A stretch of 64,000 bases of DNA from Hemibagrus wyckioides (lineage: Eukaryota; Chordata; Actinopteri; Siluriformes; Bagridae), in contig NC_080717.1 in the NCBI RefSeq assembly GCF_019097595.1, forward strand, positions 19,022,336-19,086,335, in the 5' to 3' direction. Positions within the stretch are counted from its first letter, which is position 1. Every line of letters begins with the position of its first letter. The position numbers were made by a program, and so were the translations under genes. This document shows positions 24,753 through 35,912 of this stretch, one piece after another. The notes under the pieces were generated by a model, which saw only the letters and a program-made list of their open reading frames with translations, was not told the origin of the DNA and made no database searches.

Positions 24753-25502
24753 GCCTTCAGCTAACACAGATAAAGATATTGATGATGACTGGACACTTTA
24801 TATAGAATCAGACATGAGAAAGAGATATTAAGTGAGATCAGAGCTCCTCCAAGTAAATATATAATTTCCCTATTAATCAGTGGTGCCAAAAAAAATATGT
24901 AAAATATTAATAGTAAATATAAAATGTTCATCTAAATAAATTCTCCCAATGTTATCATCCATAGTAAAAATAGTGGTCTTGGAAATTTCTGGAAAATGGC
25001 TAAACTGACCATTGACTGAACTCCTATTTAGGTTTTTACTATTTAAAGATTCTGTACATTAATGACACATCTGCCTGATCCTGACACACTTCTGCTCTAC
25101 TCTTGCCCTCAGGATGATCTTGCCCTACATGAGCTGCATTTGCGACATGCTTCCACATGAATATCTTCCAGACTGCGCTCCCCAAAAACAGCCTTATCTG
25201 CACCTAACTACTCCTGCTGGAATCATAAGGACTATGGAAGTCATGCTCAGCATCCTTACTAAACAATTAGTACTTTTTAGGCTTTAAAGTAAACAGTTCA
25301 TTCCCTCCAGGAGATTTTATTTTGGTGAAAAGTGCAGTCGGGAATGCTTGATGTTGCTTCAGCCTTTTTTAAAAAAATTTGCAAAGCAACTCGAGGTTTT
25401 TTTTTCTTTTTTTTCTGAACTTCGGTGAAAATGCAAGCATGGGATTCTTCTTTTATACTATTCCCAGTGAAGACGCATACGCTCCCTTTTGACTCTCAAA
25501 TG

Positions 25503-25660
25503 TTTCTTCCTCCTTCATGCAGTCTCATGAGAAAGTTTCTCCTCGCCACTGTAGCCTCTGGCTTGCTTGTTAGGAATATTTCTTACATTATTAAAAGGTC
25601 TAGATTTGTACGTTACTTTGGGAAACCGCTCTGTATAAAGGATGATAAAGGAGTTGCCAG
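25503..25660 (+). mobile_element. LINE-type 3' tail fragment, second copy
   Basis: The blocks match the copy at 2863-3042 in order: GTTTCTTCCTCC, CAGTCTCATGAGAAAGTTTC, TCCTCGCCACTGTAGCCTCT, GGCTTGCTTGTTAGGAATA, then ACCGCTCTGTATAAAGGATG. 5'-truncated; no coding. Confidence 0.65.
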
Positions 25661-26009
25661 CTTGGAATAAGTCAAGACGCAGTTTTACATTATTAATGTG
25701 TTTGTCATAAATGTTAGAAACTAGCTTAGATTGCCTGTGTTGTTTTCTTCTAATAAACACTGGCCAAAACAAACCTTTATTCTTTTCACTTATACATTTG
25801 TACTTCACGTTATCTTCTTGTTATGCTGCTAGAGTTACGCCATCCATGAGCTCAATTATAGAGGGCTGTGCGTTGCTTGACTTTACCAGATAAGTGATTA
25901 GTATGTACGAGAGACTGGAATACTGCTGCTTCGTTACAGCTACCTGATCAGTTAATATCAGCTGTCTTTATATTCTATACATTGTTATATTCCTGCCCCA
26001 ACTGAACAT
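25661..26009. other. Unique non-coding stretch
   Basis: Nothing recognised. Confidence 0.45.
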
Positions 26010-26045
26010 ATAAGTCAAGTCAAGAAGCTTTTATTGTCATTTCAA
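26010..26045 (-). mobile_element. Short retroelement tail relic
   Basis: AAGTCAAGTCAAGAAGCTTT followed by TATTGTCATTTCAACC is the reverse of a typical fish retroelement end (GACAATAAAAGC then CTTGACTTGACTT). It directly abuts the Tc1-like element on its right. Confidence 0.55.
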
Positions 26046-26580
26046 CCATTCACTAATCAGCCACAACATTATGAGCACTGAATAAAAAGTGAATAACGCT
26101 GATTATCTCCTCATCATGGCACCTGTTAGTGGGTGGGATATATTAGGCAGCAAGTGAACATTTTGTCCTCAAAGTTGATGTGTTAGAAGCAGGAAAAATG
26201 GGCAAGTGTAAGGATTTGAGCGAGTTTGACAAGGGCCTAATTGTGATGGCTAGATGACTGAATCAGAGCATCTCCAAAACGGCAGCTCTTGTGGGGTGTT
26301 CCCGGTCTGCAGTGGTCAGTATCTATCAAAAGTGGTCCAAGGAAGGAACAGTGGTGAACCGGCGACAGGGTCATGGGCGGCCAAGGCTCACTGATGTACG
26401 TGGGGAGTGAAGGCTGGCGTGTGATCCGATTCAACAGACGAGCTACTGTTGCTCAAACTGCTGAAGAAGTTAATGCTGGTTCTGATAGAAAGGTGTCAGA
26501 ATACACGGGTCAGATCTGTTTTGGCAACAAAAAAGGGACCAACACGATATTAGGCAGGTGGTCATAATGTTATGCAGAAA
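26046..26580 (+). mobile_element. Tc1-like transposon relic with both ends
   Basis: The left end has CACAACATTATGAGCAC and the right end GGTGGTCATAATGTTATGC: imperfect terminal inverted repeats. An initiator-like ATG near 26198 opens [19 protein letters not shown], then a stop. The frame continues ISKTAALVGCSRSAVVSIYQ, then [20 protein letters not shown] (about 26305-26385), which is the paired helix-turn-helix region with the GRPR minor-groove motif. Later pieces match EEVNAGSDRKVSEYT. The element jumps from there to its right end, so the DDE domain is deleted. It is non-autonomous now. Confidence 0.9.
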
Positions 26581-29221
26581 GTAGTTGTCCTAGCTACATA
26601 AAGGATATACAAAACAACTAGGAAACTTTGGTTGTAATAGAAGATGTGTAATGTTCTAGCTAAATGTTTTCTTTTAATATGATTGACATGCTCTAACCCC
26701 AGACAGAGATTTGGAAGTGGATCTATAATTACCAGTTAAGTGGGGCTATAATCGGTCATTAATTATAATTACAGCAACGATTCATTTAAAGAGCCTACAG
26801 TAATTGGTAACGAGTCTCAGGTCCACCTGCTCTGACATGAATTTTAATCGTTCTTTGCACTTTCTGGGCCACCTGGATCAGGTTTTTTTGGGCTCTGCAG
26901 TTGTTCCTATATTTCTACAGATGGGATGAACGTAAACTGGGAAACTTTTTTCTCCCCCCTCAGCAGCTTGATCAATGTGACCACACGTACAAGCACATCT
27001 GGTGAAGCTCTTTTTAAACAGCAGAAGATCAAATGCAGATGTAAGATGACCTGGTGCATTGCCAGTGATGGACAGCTCCCCCAGCAGGTAGTAAGGTAAT
27101 ACAGGCCTACGCTGCGGTCTTCGTATCTGTTTCGAATTATATGCGAGCGACACTCTGATGAAACGGCAGATGTTGTTAATTGTTAATGAAATTAAGGTTT
27201 TCTTCTGCAGTGCCTCTGATGTTTCGCCTCTGCGTTTCAAAACATCCGTCTTTGTAGTCGGCTCGTTTGCTCTTCGAACTGGAATGTGAACTGGTTCATC
27301 CGAGGCAAAAGGACAAATATTTACATACATAAATCATAAATAAACTGTCGTATGTCCTCTGACCACAGGAACATGTAATCGAGACTACAAGGAGTGCTTC
27401 AACTGACTGTGGTTAAGCCTAATTACTTGAGTAGATCTGAAAAAATTCCCCTTAACTTTAATGCTACTGACTCATTTCAATGCAATTTCTCTCTTTATCC
27501 GGGGGCAGTATCCCAGTGCCGGATTGTTGGGGGGGGGGGAGAGGACAATGGTAGCTGCTGCTTATGGGACTGGGTTAATCCCAGTGCAATAGACAGAAAA
27601 CCTCAAGGCATACTTGAGTTCAATTTCACAAAATTAACAATGGCCTAAAAAAAAAGATTTACACAAACATACAAAGACACACACTCGCAAGCCGCCCTAA
27701 ACACATTAGGTAGACCGATTGGATTTTTCTCCCCCTTTAAACAGCTGGCGCGACGTAAAATGGAGACGGCCCTTTCAGGTTACACACATTATCCAGAATC
27801 TCACAGTAATCCCATTAGCAAGTCCTCGCTCCATAGGGACAGGACGACATACAGCGGTGTTATCATGATCACACTGAGCAGTGCAGAGATACAAACCTCA
27901 GGCAGATGGAGAAATGCATTCAAAATGGAGCTGCGACATCTCTTACATCTCAGAAATGGAAAGGAATCGGGGAGCATCTATTTTTAATCTCCGTCCCACT
28001 TCTCAACTCGAGAGACCTGCGGTCCGACGGTTCGTTCCTGGCACTCGCTTTCCAAAATGCTGCGTTTAGTAAAGACACGTGTGATCCAAACTAACACTCA
28101 TCTTTTATCTGGTCTTCAGCACCACAAATTTATCTTCACCAGACATGTCCAATCTTATCTGTAGCTTTTCATTCCAACCAAAGTTGGAGCACGACTAATA
28201 AGTCATCACTCGCTTGAAGACCAAGACTAATTGATTAAACAAGTGGAATCCAGTGCTGCTGCTTGGTTAGAATAAAAATGGTGCAGCCACAGGGGCAATT
28301 TAAGAGAACGGCATCTGAAATCTGACGTTCTTCAGAGAAAGCGAGTATTTATTGCGATTAGAGAATTAGAGAGTATTTATAGTGATGAAAAATTCATTTG
28401 ATATACTGAATACATTAACGATAAGTCAATCCAACATTTATCACTGTATCAGCTTCTAATCTTAATTCTGTAATTATCATAAAAAATGATAAGCGACTAT
28501 AACACCTATGCTATCTAATAAATAGTATCATGTGGCATCTGTACCATGATATGAATATTATAAGATCGTATTGCCCAGCTCTACTTCCCTCTCACACGAG
28601 CTAGCTTGATGTACAAGACTAATGGAGATCATGTCAAGCCGAATAGCATCGAGTGCTTTCGTTAGCTTAGCTGGCTCGCTTAGAGACGCGATGTCAATGA
28701 ACGCTATTTATTTTCATTTGTTTTCTTGGAACGGCATTAAAAGCGGTTTTAAATGTACGATTAAGAATGAGTTCAATTTCTTTTTCTGTAGAGCTTTTAA
28801 CAACAACTGGGCCTCATTTATCAAACTGGATAGGAATGGATCTACTCATAAATCCTCCGTGTTTCCACAAGAAAATTTGGTATTCATGAAAATCCCTTTA
28901 AAAAAATGGAACAATGCTGCTCCTCATGCTCCTGGGTGTGTGTACATTTACACACAAGAAGACTAAACCTCGACCTGAACAACTTCAAATAATTTTGCGT
29001 AGAAATAACTTCAATGTAATATTACATCACTTATTTTAATTAATTACAGACAAATGTTATAGATATTTAATCCCCTTGGAGCTTCTTTATTGATTAAAAA
29101 ATATATATTTTCTTTATTTTAAGTAATAATTTGACAGCGAACTAACCCAATCCATTAAAGACAAATAATCCTTTCCATTCAAATAAGAACAAATGCCTCC
29201 ATGTGAAAGGAAGCTTGGTCT
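26581..29221. other. Unique non-coding stretch
   Basis: No gene recognised. The 150-codon open frame at 26878-27330 minus is the longest here; it has a positively charged mixed composition but no domain I know. A G run of ten lies at 27529-27538. At 28805-28980 the words GGGCCTCATTTATCAAACTG and TGTACATTTACACAC resemble a fish MITE family; uncertain. Confidence 0.45.
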
Positions 29222-29261
29222 ATATTAATTAAACCATTGGTACCAATGGTTTCATTAATAT
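29222..29261. repeat. 40-bp palindrome with one mismatch pair
   Basis: The centre AAACCATTGGTACCAATGGT plus TT (29231-29252) is a perfect 22-bp palindrome. It extends outward as ATATTAAT/ATTAATAT-type arms to 29222 and 29261 with one mismatch pair (29230/29253). There is no loop, so it is symmetric duplex DNA that can extrude as a cruciform. Confidence 0.93.
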
Positions 29262-31085
29262 TACTGGAAGAATTAGCATTGTGCTTATGATGAAATGGAT
29301 TTTTAGAGAATGGGATGATTTTTCTTTTTGCCATTTCACCCAAGACCCTTGCCCTTCCTTTGTCCTTGCTTGGTTCTCTTGCTACGTCTCAATAAGGCAC
29401 GCTCTGAACCTACGATGAGAAAGTTTGCTGTGTGCCATAATCCTGATGTTCCCGAAACCATCTGAGCGCATTCCTCCTCCAGCCCTATCCTATCACGATT
29501 ACAGCTCATCTGTTGTCGCTGCTGGCATAAACAATAAAATCTGTTGAAATCTGTAAATAATGTTTCATTTGCACAGCAAGCTTTATTTACCTTTCCACAT
29601 TTTGCAGTGCTTTAAATGTGAACTGTTAAAGTCGCTGCATTGTCCTCGACCGCTCTGAGCGCCACCCTGATTTCCCCAAGCGTCGATCAGGCCTCTTGGT
29701 TTCTCTCCGTATTTTGTCCATATGTGGACAATTTTTATCCTCATACATGTGAATCTAATGAAATCCAGGTGTAGATTTATATTTAGAAACCTCATGAACA
29801 AGCCCAAGGCGACAGTATAGCAAGTAGCAACCTTTGACACGAGGAAGAAACCTTGACAAAAGCCCTCTTCTAGGTGATACCGGATAGAGGGATTAAAACT
29901 CATTACTCTTGTGCGATTGTATACTGTAAAGCCGAGGTGTGTTCTGAACATCCTGCATCAGCATTACAGCCTTTATGATTACAGCAGCAGACATTAGGTG
30001 CAAGTGAGATTATCCCGAGAACGTGCAACTAATCACGAAACACAAGAAGTGAGGAAAGAGGAAGACACTCTGAGCTAGCGTCTCGCCCTCATGTGCCCTT
30101 TTTTTTAATTTTCGTGGCTTATTTTCAAACCTTGTAACTTCCAGTAACACAGAACTGTTTCGTTCAGAAGCCAACTACGCATTAAATGCATGTAAGCACA
30201 TCTGGTTTTATTAATGTACTGCACTAGTTTTTCAAAAGCAGGGGCTTGAAGCTGAAAAGCCCTGCCTACACTCAGATAGCTATCTATCTATAGATTTGTA
30301 CAGTTCCTCAGGTGCTCTCGAGTCAGAACTGTTTAGCAGGGGAAAAGATTTAATGAAGTTTGACAGCAGAGATGAAACGGTGGTGTGGCTTCTCCTCAGC
30401 CAGCTTCTCCTCATGAATGGCTCTCTGTATGGTACACATGCTCAGCAGCTCCCCAGCTTATTAAACAACTGGGACTCACAACAACCGGGACTTTGTTGGG
30501 AGTCTGCGGCGGCGAGGCGAACTGCTCGAATGAATGGCTTTCGCTTTAAAATAAGGAATTAATACAGTGCGAGTCTGTCTTAAAGATCAGCGAGAAGCTA
30601 TTTCACACCCAGAGATGAAATGTTACGCCTACTGATTGAAGTCATTTCAAGTGAAGAATAATGTACCCCCTCGCAGACTCTTGTTTCATGCAAGACATTC
30701 CACAGTCGCTTTTTTTTTTCCCCCCTCGTACATTTCTGTATTGTGCTTTCTCTGTCATTTTCTTTTATTAGTTTCGGGTCATTTACCGGGTCCGGATAAG
30801 AAGCTGTTCTTTTGTTCTGATAAACACGCTTTACTGCCTCAAAGAAATGAAAATGTTTAATAAAAATGGAAAGCGCTATAGTTAATTCAAGTGCAACTGA
30901 TTTGGAAAATGCAAAGCTTTGTCTTGACATTTAAAACGATTTAAAAAACTGAAAGACTTGTTTCATGAGTCATAAAAGTGAATCTGGAGAGTTTATGTAA
31001 AAGAATCGAACGAATTAGCCTTCGGTTTAAGAATTGAATACATTTATATAATCCTAGAATTATCTCTTCATTAAACTAAATCCCA
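29262..31085. other. Unique non-coding stretch
   Basis: No gene. The 122-codon (29583-29951 minus) and 110-codon (30598-30930 minus) open frames show no recognised domain. A short TATC/GATA-type motif lies at 30273-30294. Confidence 0.45.
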
Positions 31086-31745
31086 AGGTGTGCCAAGAAA
31101 ACATTCCCCACATCATTACACAACCTCCACCACCCTGGGCTGTTGATACAAGGCAGGTTGGGGCCATGGATTCGTGCAGTTGGTGCCAAATACCGATCCT
31201 ATCAACTGTTTACATCAGCAGAAATCAAGATTCATCAGACTTCATCAGAACCTGTGCCCACTCCTGCCTCAGCTTTCTTGGCTGGCAGAGGCGGAACCTG
31301 ACGTTGCATTCTTCTGCTCTAGCCCATCCGCCTCATGGTTGGACGTGTTGTGCATCCTGAGATGCTTTTCTGCTAAGCGCATATGTACAGAGTACAGAGT
31401 GATATGTACAGAGTGCTTATCAAAGTTTCTCTAGCCTTTCTGTCAGCTCTCTGTCGTTCTCCGTCGACCTCTCTCATCTCCATCTGCAGAACTGTTACTC
31501 GACGGATATTTTTTCTTTATCTAACTAAACTCTAGAGAAAATCCCAGGAGATCAGCAGTTATAACCAGTCTTTCTGGCACTAACGATCACTGTCAAAATC
31601 AATGAGATGACAATTATCCTTATGCGGATGGTTGAACATTACCTGAGACTGCTGGCGTGTATCTGCATTTTTTAATGCATTTCACTGCTGCCTCACCATT
31701 GGCTGATTAGATAATTGCATGAATGTAGAGCAACATTCAGTTAAA
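31086..31745 (-). mobile_element. Tc1-like transposon relic, minus strand
   Basis: On the plus strand the blocks TGCCAAGAAAACATTCCCCA, CAACCTCCACCACCCTGGGC, TTGATACAAGGCAGGTTGGG, then TAGCCCATCCGCCTCATGGT are the complement of the central and N-terminal transposase of a common fish Tc1-like family. At 31701-31718 GGCTGATTAGATAATTGC is the subterminal block, complementary to that of the copy at 6162-6179. There is a local deletion near 31380-31460 where the dimer AGAGTACAGAGTGATATGTA lies. Many frameshifts; no intact frame. Confidence 0.83.
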
Positions 31746-33595
31746 TTGCACCCAGTATTAAGGGTAAAGATGTGACTGAAGCGAAATCATGATCTCTGGA
31801 CTATGACCAGTGATTGTTTTAACCCGATACGTCCACATGAGGTTGCTAAAGGGACGTTTGGTTATAAATGTACTTACTGGGTCAATCATTTTAGACGTCA
31901 TGATAAATACGTATGTCCTGATAGATTCATAGAAATGATAAAGAGATTAATAAATAAATAAGATTTCCATTCAGATACATTAACCTTCATTTGCATCAGA
32001 ATGTATGTTGTTCTGCTCCTGTCTCTGATTGGTTGATTATGTTAATGTGTGGCCCCTGTTCCACGTCTCAGCTTGATAAATTTGTTTATTTCTGCTTTGT
32101 TGTTTCCATTCTTCCTTAAAGAAACTTATCCTGCCTTTTGTCTGAGTCTTGTTCTCAGCTTCTGTGGTTGCCGGTTATGACCCTTCTTGTTTTTTTGGAA
32201 TATAAATGATCCTGTATTAATGTTTCCTCCCTGAGCTCTGACCCCTGCTCTGGACTTTGACATGATTCTAAGCTTGCTCTAAATAGAACATTGACTTTAA
32301 CCACTTTCCATCCTGCCTCCTTCTTCTCCATGGTAACAGTTTTTTTCTATTTCCAACACATGGCACAGGTCCACAAGTCAACACCTGTCCAGACCATAAC
32401 TTTTTTTATAAAAAAGTACATTTCTAAAGCATGCTTAATTAAACACTGGTTATGTATAGGATATTTCCTGATGCGATCCAATGAAGCTTATAAGCCTGCC
32501 TGACAGAACACCTAGCTTTCATGTGAAGAGAAGGCATGATTGTGTTAAAGCACCCCCACCTTCATGCCTCTGGCATTTTCGCGTAACATGGCACAAAAAA
32601 GGAGCTTGACTCAGCGGTAGTCAAACCTCTGATATGTTACTAGATCTACTAGAATGATTCCAGCTCTAAATGTAATGTGCTATAAGTCCATAATTATTCA
32701 TGATGTAGACAAAAAAATAAAATTGCTTAGAAAGAGCCAAGAATGTTTACACTGGCCTTACTTGTGGCATCAGGGATGAGAATGTGCATCTTGGCAGTGT
32801 TTTTCTGGCATACGATAACCGCCTCCTGGGATCTGATTAGCTGCGCTGAGTAAAGAGCATGCTTCTCATTCAATGACTCTCGGGAGAAACGATCTGCTCT
32901 GAGGAACCAGGAGCACAGATTTTGCTGCAACAGCCAGGCGTGCCAGGATTGCGGAGCTTACCTCATTTTTGTTGGACTCCAGTGTACTGGATTTGAAATC
33001 GAACAATGACTAGCAGCATGCCAGATTGATCAGTATTTACATATATATATATATATATTGAGTGAGCAGTGAAGGAATTGCAGTCCTTTACTGGCGTATT
33101 CACCACATCCTACGTGCTACGAGCAAACTGACAAACAAAAATGGTCAGTTATCCCCAGTCCAGTGTGTGCTATAGACACATAAACTCAGTGATATACATT
33201 ACCCCACTTTCCTGCAGTCAGTTTGGCACTGCAGCTGTGCCATCGTTTCACTTCTGCTGAGTGGATCATTTGAGTCATAAATTATAAATTATTTTATAAC
33301 TTGATATTTAACCATTTATAATGAACTGAATGCAGATACACTGTATCCATATGTTTTTAGCAGAGTAATGTGTATATACTGCCATCTAGTGATGGTGACA
33401 GAATCCCTGAAGTCTTTTATACAAAACACATGCAAAATACTCAGCACAGGGCTGGATGATATAAAGATGTCAAAAACATGATCAAAATATGCTTTTCTGA
33501 GATATGGTGAATATCATAATATGTTTAAGTACAAATTGGGGGAAAATGTCTACAAAAATCTAATCACAATAAAAAAAAAAATACACAAAAAGTGG
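31746..33595. other. Mostly unique stretch, possible decayed repeat
   Basis: No gene. At about 32040-32340 words such as GTGGTTGCCGGTTATGACCC and GAGCTCTGACCCCTGCTCTG resemble a fish LTR-like or DNA repeat, class unknown. A (TA)n tract lies at 33040-33058. Confidence 0.4.
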
Positions 33596-33795
33596 TGTCT
33601 CAAACAGTTAAAGCTCAGAGTTGTTGATTGAAAGGTCAGGGGTTCAAGCCCCCAAGCAATAGGCCCTTAGCTCTAAGCTCCAGGAGCACTGTGTCATGGC
33701 TGACCCTGTGCTCTGACCCCAGTTTCCCGAAGATATGCAAAGAAAGTCATTTTGCTGTAAGGAATATATGACAAATTAAGGCTTCTTCTTCTTCT
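33596..33795 (+). mobile_element. tRNA-derived SINE with TTC tail
   Basis: The head is tRNA-like: AAAGCTCAGAGTTGTTGATT, then a B box GGTTCAAGCCC at about 33641-33651. The body reads AGCTCCAGGAGCACTGTGTC, ATGGCTGACCCTGTGCTCTG, ACCCCAGTTTCC, ATATGCAAAGAAAGTCATTT. The end is ATATGACAAATTAAGGCTTC followed by four TTC units. Same family as 9810-10055 in the other orientation. The short microsatellite tail is typical of the family's 3' end. Confidence 0.85.
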
Positions 33796-33954
33796 TTTAA
33801 AAATAAGATACATAATGTGTATTGAAAAAATGTCATTTCTATACACAGCCAGAGAATCATAAACTGACTCACCAACTGGTCAGAATGAATGGAGTACGAA
33901 TTTATGTTCAACACCAGTGATAATAAAACGTTCTATTTTTCTATAAAGCGTGAG
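33796..33954. other. Unique spacer
   Basis: Nothing recognised. Confidence 0.4.
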
Positions 33955-34120
33955 TTCTTTCACTTGAACCTTGCCGAGCCGCGTCTGTCTGCAGCCTGCT
34001 TTGTGCACAGGGGTATTGTCTGGAACAAGTTCATTACAGTAAAGGGAAATCTTAACACTACAAAGACAGTCTAGACAATTGTGTGCTCATGTCTTTTGTT
34101 TGGGTAGCCATATAGTATAT
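33955..34120 (+). mobile_element. Tc1-like transposase fragment
   Basis: The plus strand reads CFVHRGIVWNKFITVKGNLN at about 33991-34050, the central region of a Tc1-like transposase (between the first two catalytic acidic residues), in a frame open to 34074. The end GGGTAGCCATATAGTATA (34103-34120) is a degraded terminal repeat of the same family as 868-1265 and 9172-9596. The 61-codon open frame 33889-34074 begins in unrelated flanking sequence. Confidence 0.8.
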
Positions 34121-34489
34121 TTTAATTTCCTCTTTTGTGTGCACTGGTAAGATAATACTTCAAATGTATTTTCCAACAAATTATAATGTACATTTTAGTT
34201 TAAAAAAGACAAATGACAAACACTGCTTATCTGTTAATATATACCACATTGCCTACTCAAATTAATCAAAGGATTATAACACATATTATAACAACGACAT
34301 AACCTTTTATTAACTATATAATATAATTTCATGTTCTGCTTAGCAATTACTAAAACAAAAATCATTCAAACTTCTATCACTATTATTCAAGCTTCATTTC
34401 ATCATTTTAAATACTCTGCATTTTCCTCCAGCTTCTATTATTTCACTAGTATATAATACCTATCAGATGTAATCCTAAGATACTGGCCC
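34121..34489. other. AT-rich unique stretch
   Basis: Nothing recognised. Confidence 0.45.
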
Positions 34490-34850
34490 TGTTAAATGCT
34501 AAATAGCCATGATTGTGAGTACACTAACTGCACATGCTCAGGTGTGGCTAAATGGCTGTGTGGAAACGTGACTCCGCTTGTGTCTGGGAAATTCGGCCTG
34601 GTGAGATGGACTGCGGCTTGTGGAAATGGTGCCAGAGAACTGAAGTGGAAATTAAAAACTGAGCTGTGGGCTTTTGGGAAGGAGGGGAGGGGACGAACAT
34701 GTCGCCCTGCAGCTGAACCGTGCGGTTCAGACGAGGGACAGCCACCTGTCATGAGCGTATCCAAACTCATATCCTCTTACCTCCAACAGCCAGGACGCAG
34801 CCTGGGAGGCCTTCTGGCTTACATGGCATGTGTGTAGGTGGATTAAAAGA
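34490..34850. other. GC-richer segment open on both strands, unrecognised
   Basis: A 113-codon plus-strand frame (34496-34837), a 92-codon minus-strand frame (34492-34770) and a 65-codon minus-strand frame (34548-34745) overlap. The composition differs from the AT-rich flanks. I recognise no protein domain in any frame. It could be an exon of an unknown gene, a decayed pseudogene or just compositionally unusual DNA. Confidence 0.3.
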
Positions 34851-35339
34851 CCTGGATGTCCTTACACATGACTGATCCTCTGTTTCAGCCACAGTGAGCT
34901 GCTGTTGGGGAGAAAAACGTACAATAGCACAGGCTGAACAGTTACATGTTACTCTGGAGGCGCTGGGCTCTAACGTCTGACCTCCATGAGACCACTACAT
35001 CATTTTGGTGTGAAACTAAGGTGACTGTTATTACTCTAACAGATGTCGACTGACATAACACTGGTGATGCATAGCACAGTCTAAGCAGCTTAGGAATTTG
35101 CCATGAACAGGTGTACTTGGCTTGCAACAATATTTGAATAGGTGGTATATGTTAGAGAAACATCCACATGATTGTCAGGACCCAGCAGAACCTTGCCTAG
35201 AGCATCTGCAAGCTTGTTTTCTTCCCATAGTGCATCCTGGTGCCATCTCTTCCCCAGGTAAGCGATGCACACACATCCAGCTGTACACATCATGCAAAAG
35301 AAAATGTGATTCAACAGACCAGGCCACCTTCCACAGTTA
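34851..35339. other. Unique non-coding stretch
   Basis: Overlapping open frames of about 118 codons at 35090-35475 lie on both strands and partly on the SINE that follows; no domain. Confidence 0.4.
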
Positions 35340-35495
35340 TGATGCTTACATTTACATTTTGGCAGATATATATTTTTTTTTAATAAAACAGAGCAATCGC
35401 TCAAGAGCCCAGCAATGCCAGCATCATGGACCTGCAATTCAAGCACATAACCTGATCAGTAGTTCCATCACTTAACCATTAAGCGACCACATCTG
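35340..35495 (-). mobile_element. SINE, minus strand (family of 20346-20524)
   Basis: On the minus strand the copy reads GTGGTCGCTTAATGGTTAAG, TACTGATCAGGTTATGTGC, GGTCCATGATGCTGGCATTG, CTGGGCTCTTGAGCGATTGC. It ends in an A-rich part and the tail ATCTGCCAAAATGTAAATGT (about 35344-35363). It is more diverged than the other copies. Confidence 0.7.
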
Positions 35496-35539
35496 CATAC
35501 TGTAGGCACTTTCACTTATAAACAAGGACCAGCATGGGC

Positions 35540-35912
35540 ATTCTGACTCCATACACAGCAAGCCTTGATGCACTTTTTATAATTGCCTTTCAGAAACCTG
35601 TTCTACAGTAGCTCTTCTGTGGGATCGGACCACACCAGCAGCTACCCTACTGGTTGTCATCCCTGTAGGTACTAACCACTGCACACTGGGAACACCCCAC
35701 GTGATCTGTCATTCTGGAGGGTCATCTAATCAGCACGATTTGGCCTTTGCCAGTCTCTCATTTCCTTTTGTGTGCTCGCTTCAAACACATCGACTATGAG
35801 AACTAACTGTTCACTTGCTGTCTAATATATCCCACCCTCAACAGGTGCCACTGTAACAAGATAATCGGCGTTATTCACTCCATTTGTCAGTGGTTTAAAC
35901 GTTCTTGCTGAT
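35540..35912 (-). mobile_element. Tc1-like transposon relic, highly diverged
   Basis: The complement of the N-terminal transposase is recognisable: CTACAGTAGCTCTTCTGTGG then GATCGGACCACACCAG, GAACACCCCACGTGATCTGT, CGATTTGGCC. The subterminal part TGTCTAATATATCCCACCCT, CAACAGGTGCCACTGTAACA, AGATAATCGGCGTTATTCAC matches, reversed, the left end of the element at 26046-26580. This is the most diverged of its family here. Confidence 0.75.

Larger units (their letters stand above)
24266..25502. other. AT-rich unique stretch
   Basis: No gene. It contains a perfect 11-bp inverted repeat with a 4-base loop at 24631-24656, a (TGAT)n(TTAT)n tract at 24717-24752, and T/A-rich runs. Confidence 0.45.

Noticed and set aside
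26878..27330. 150-codon minus-strand gene
   Set aside because: Longest non-repeat frame of the window but without any recognised domain, and random frames of this length are expected in 64 kb.
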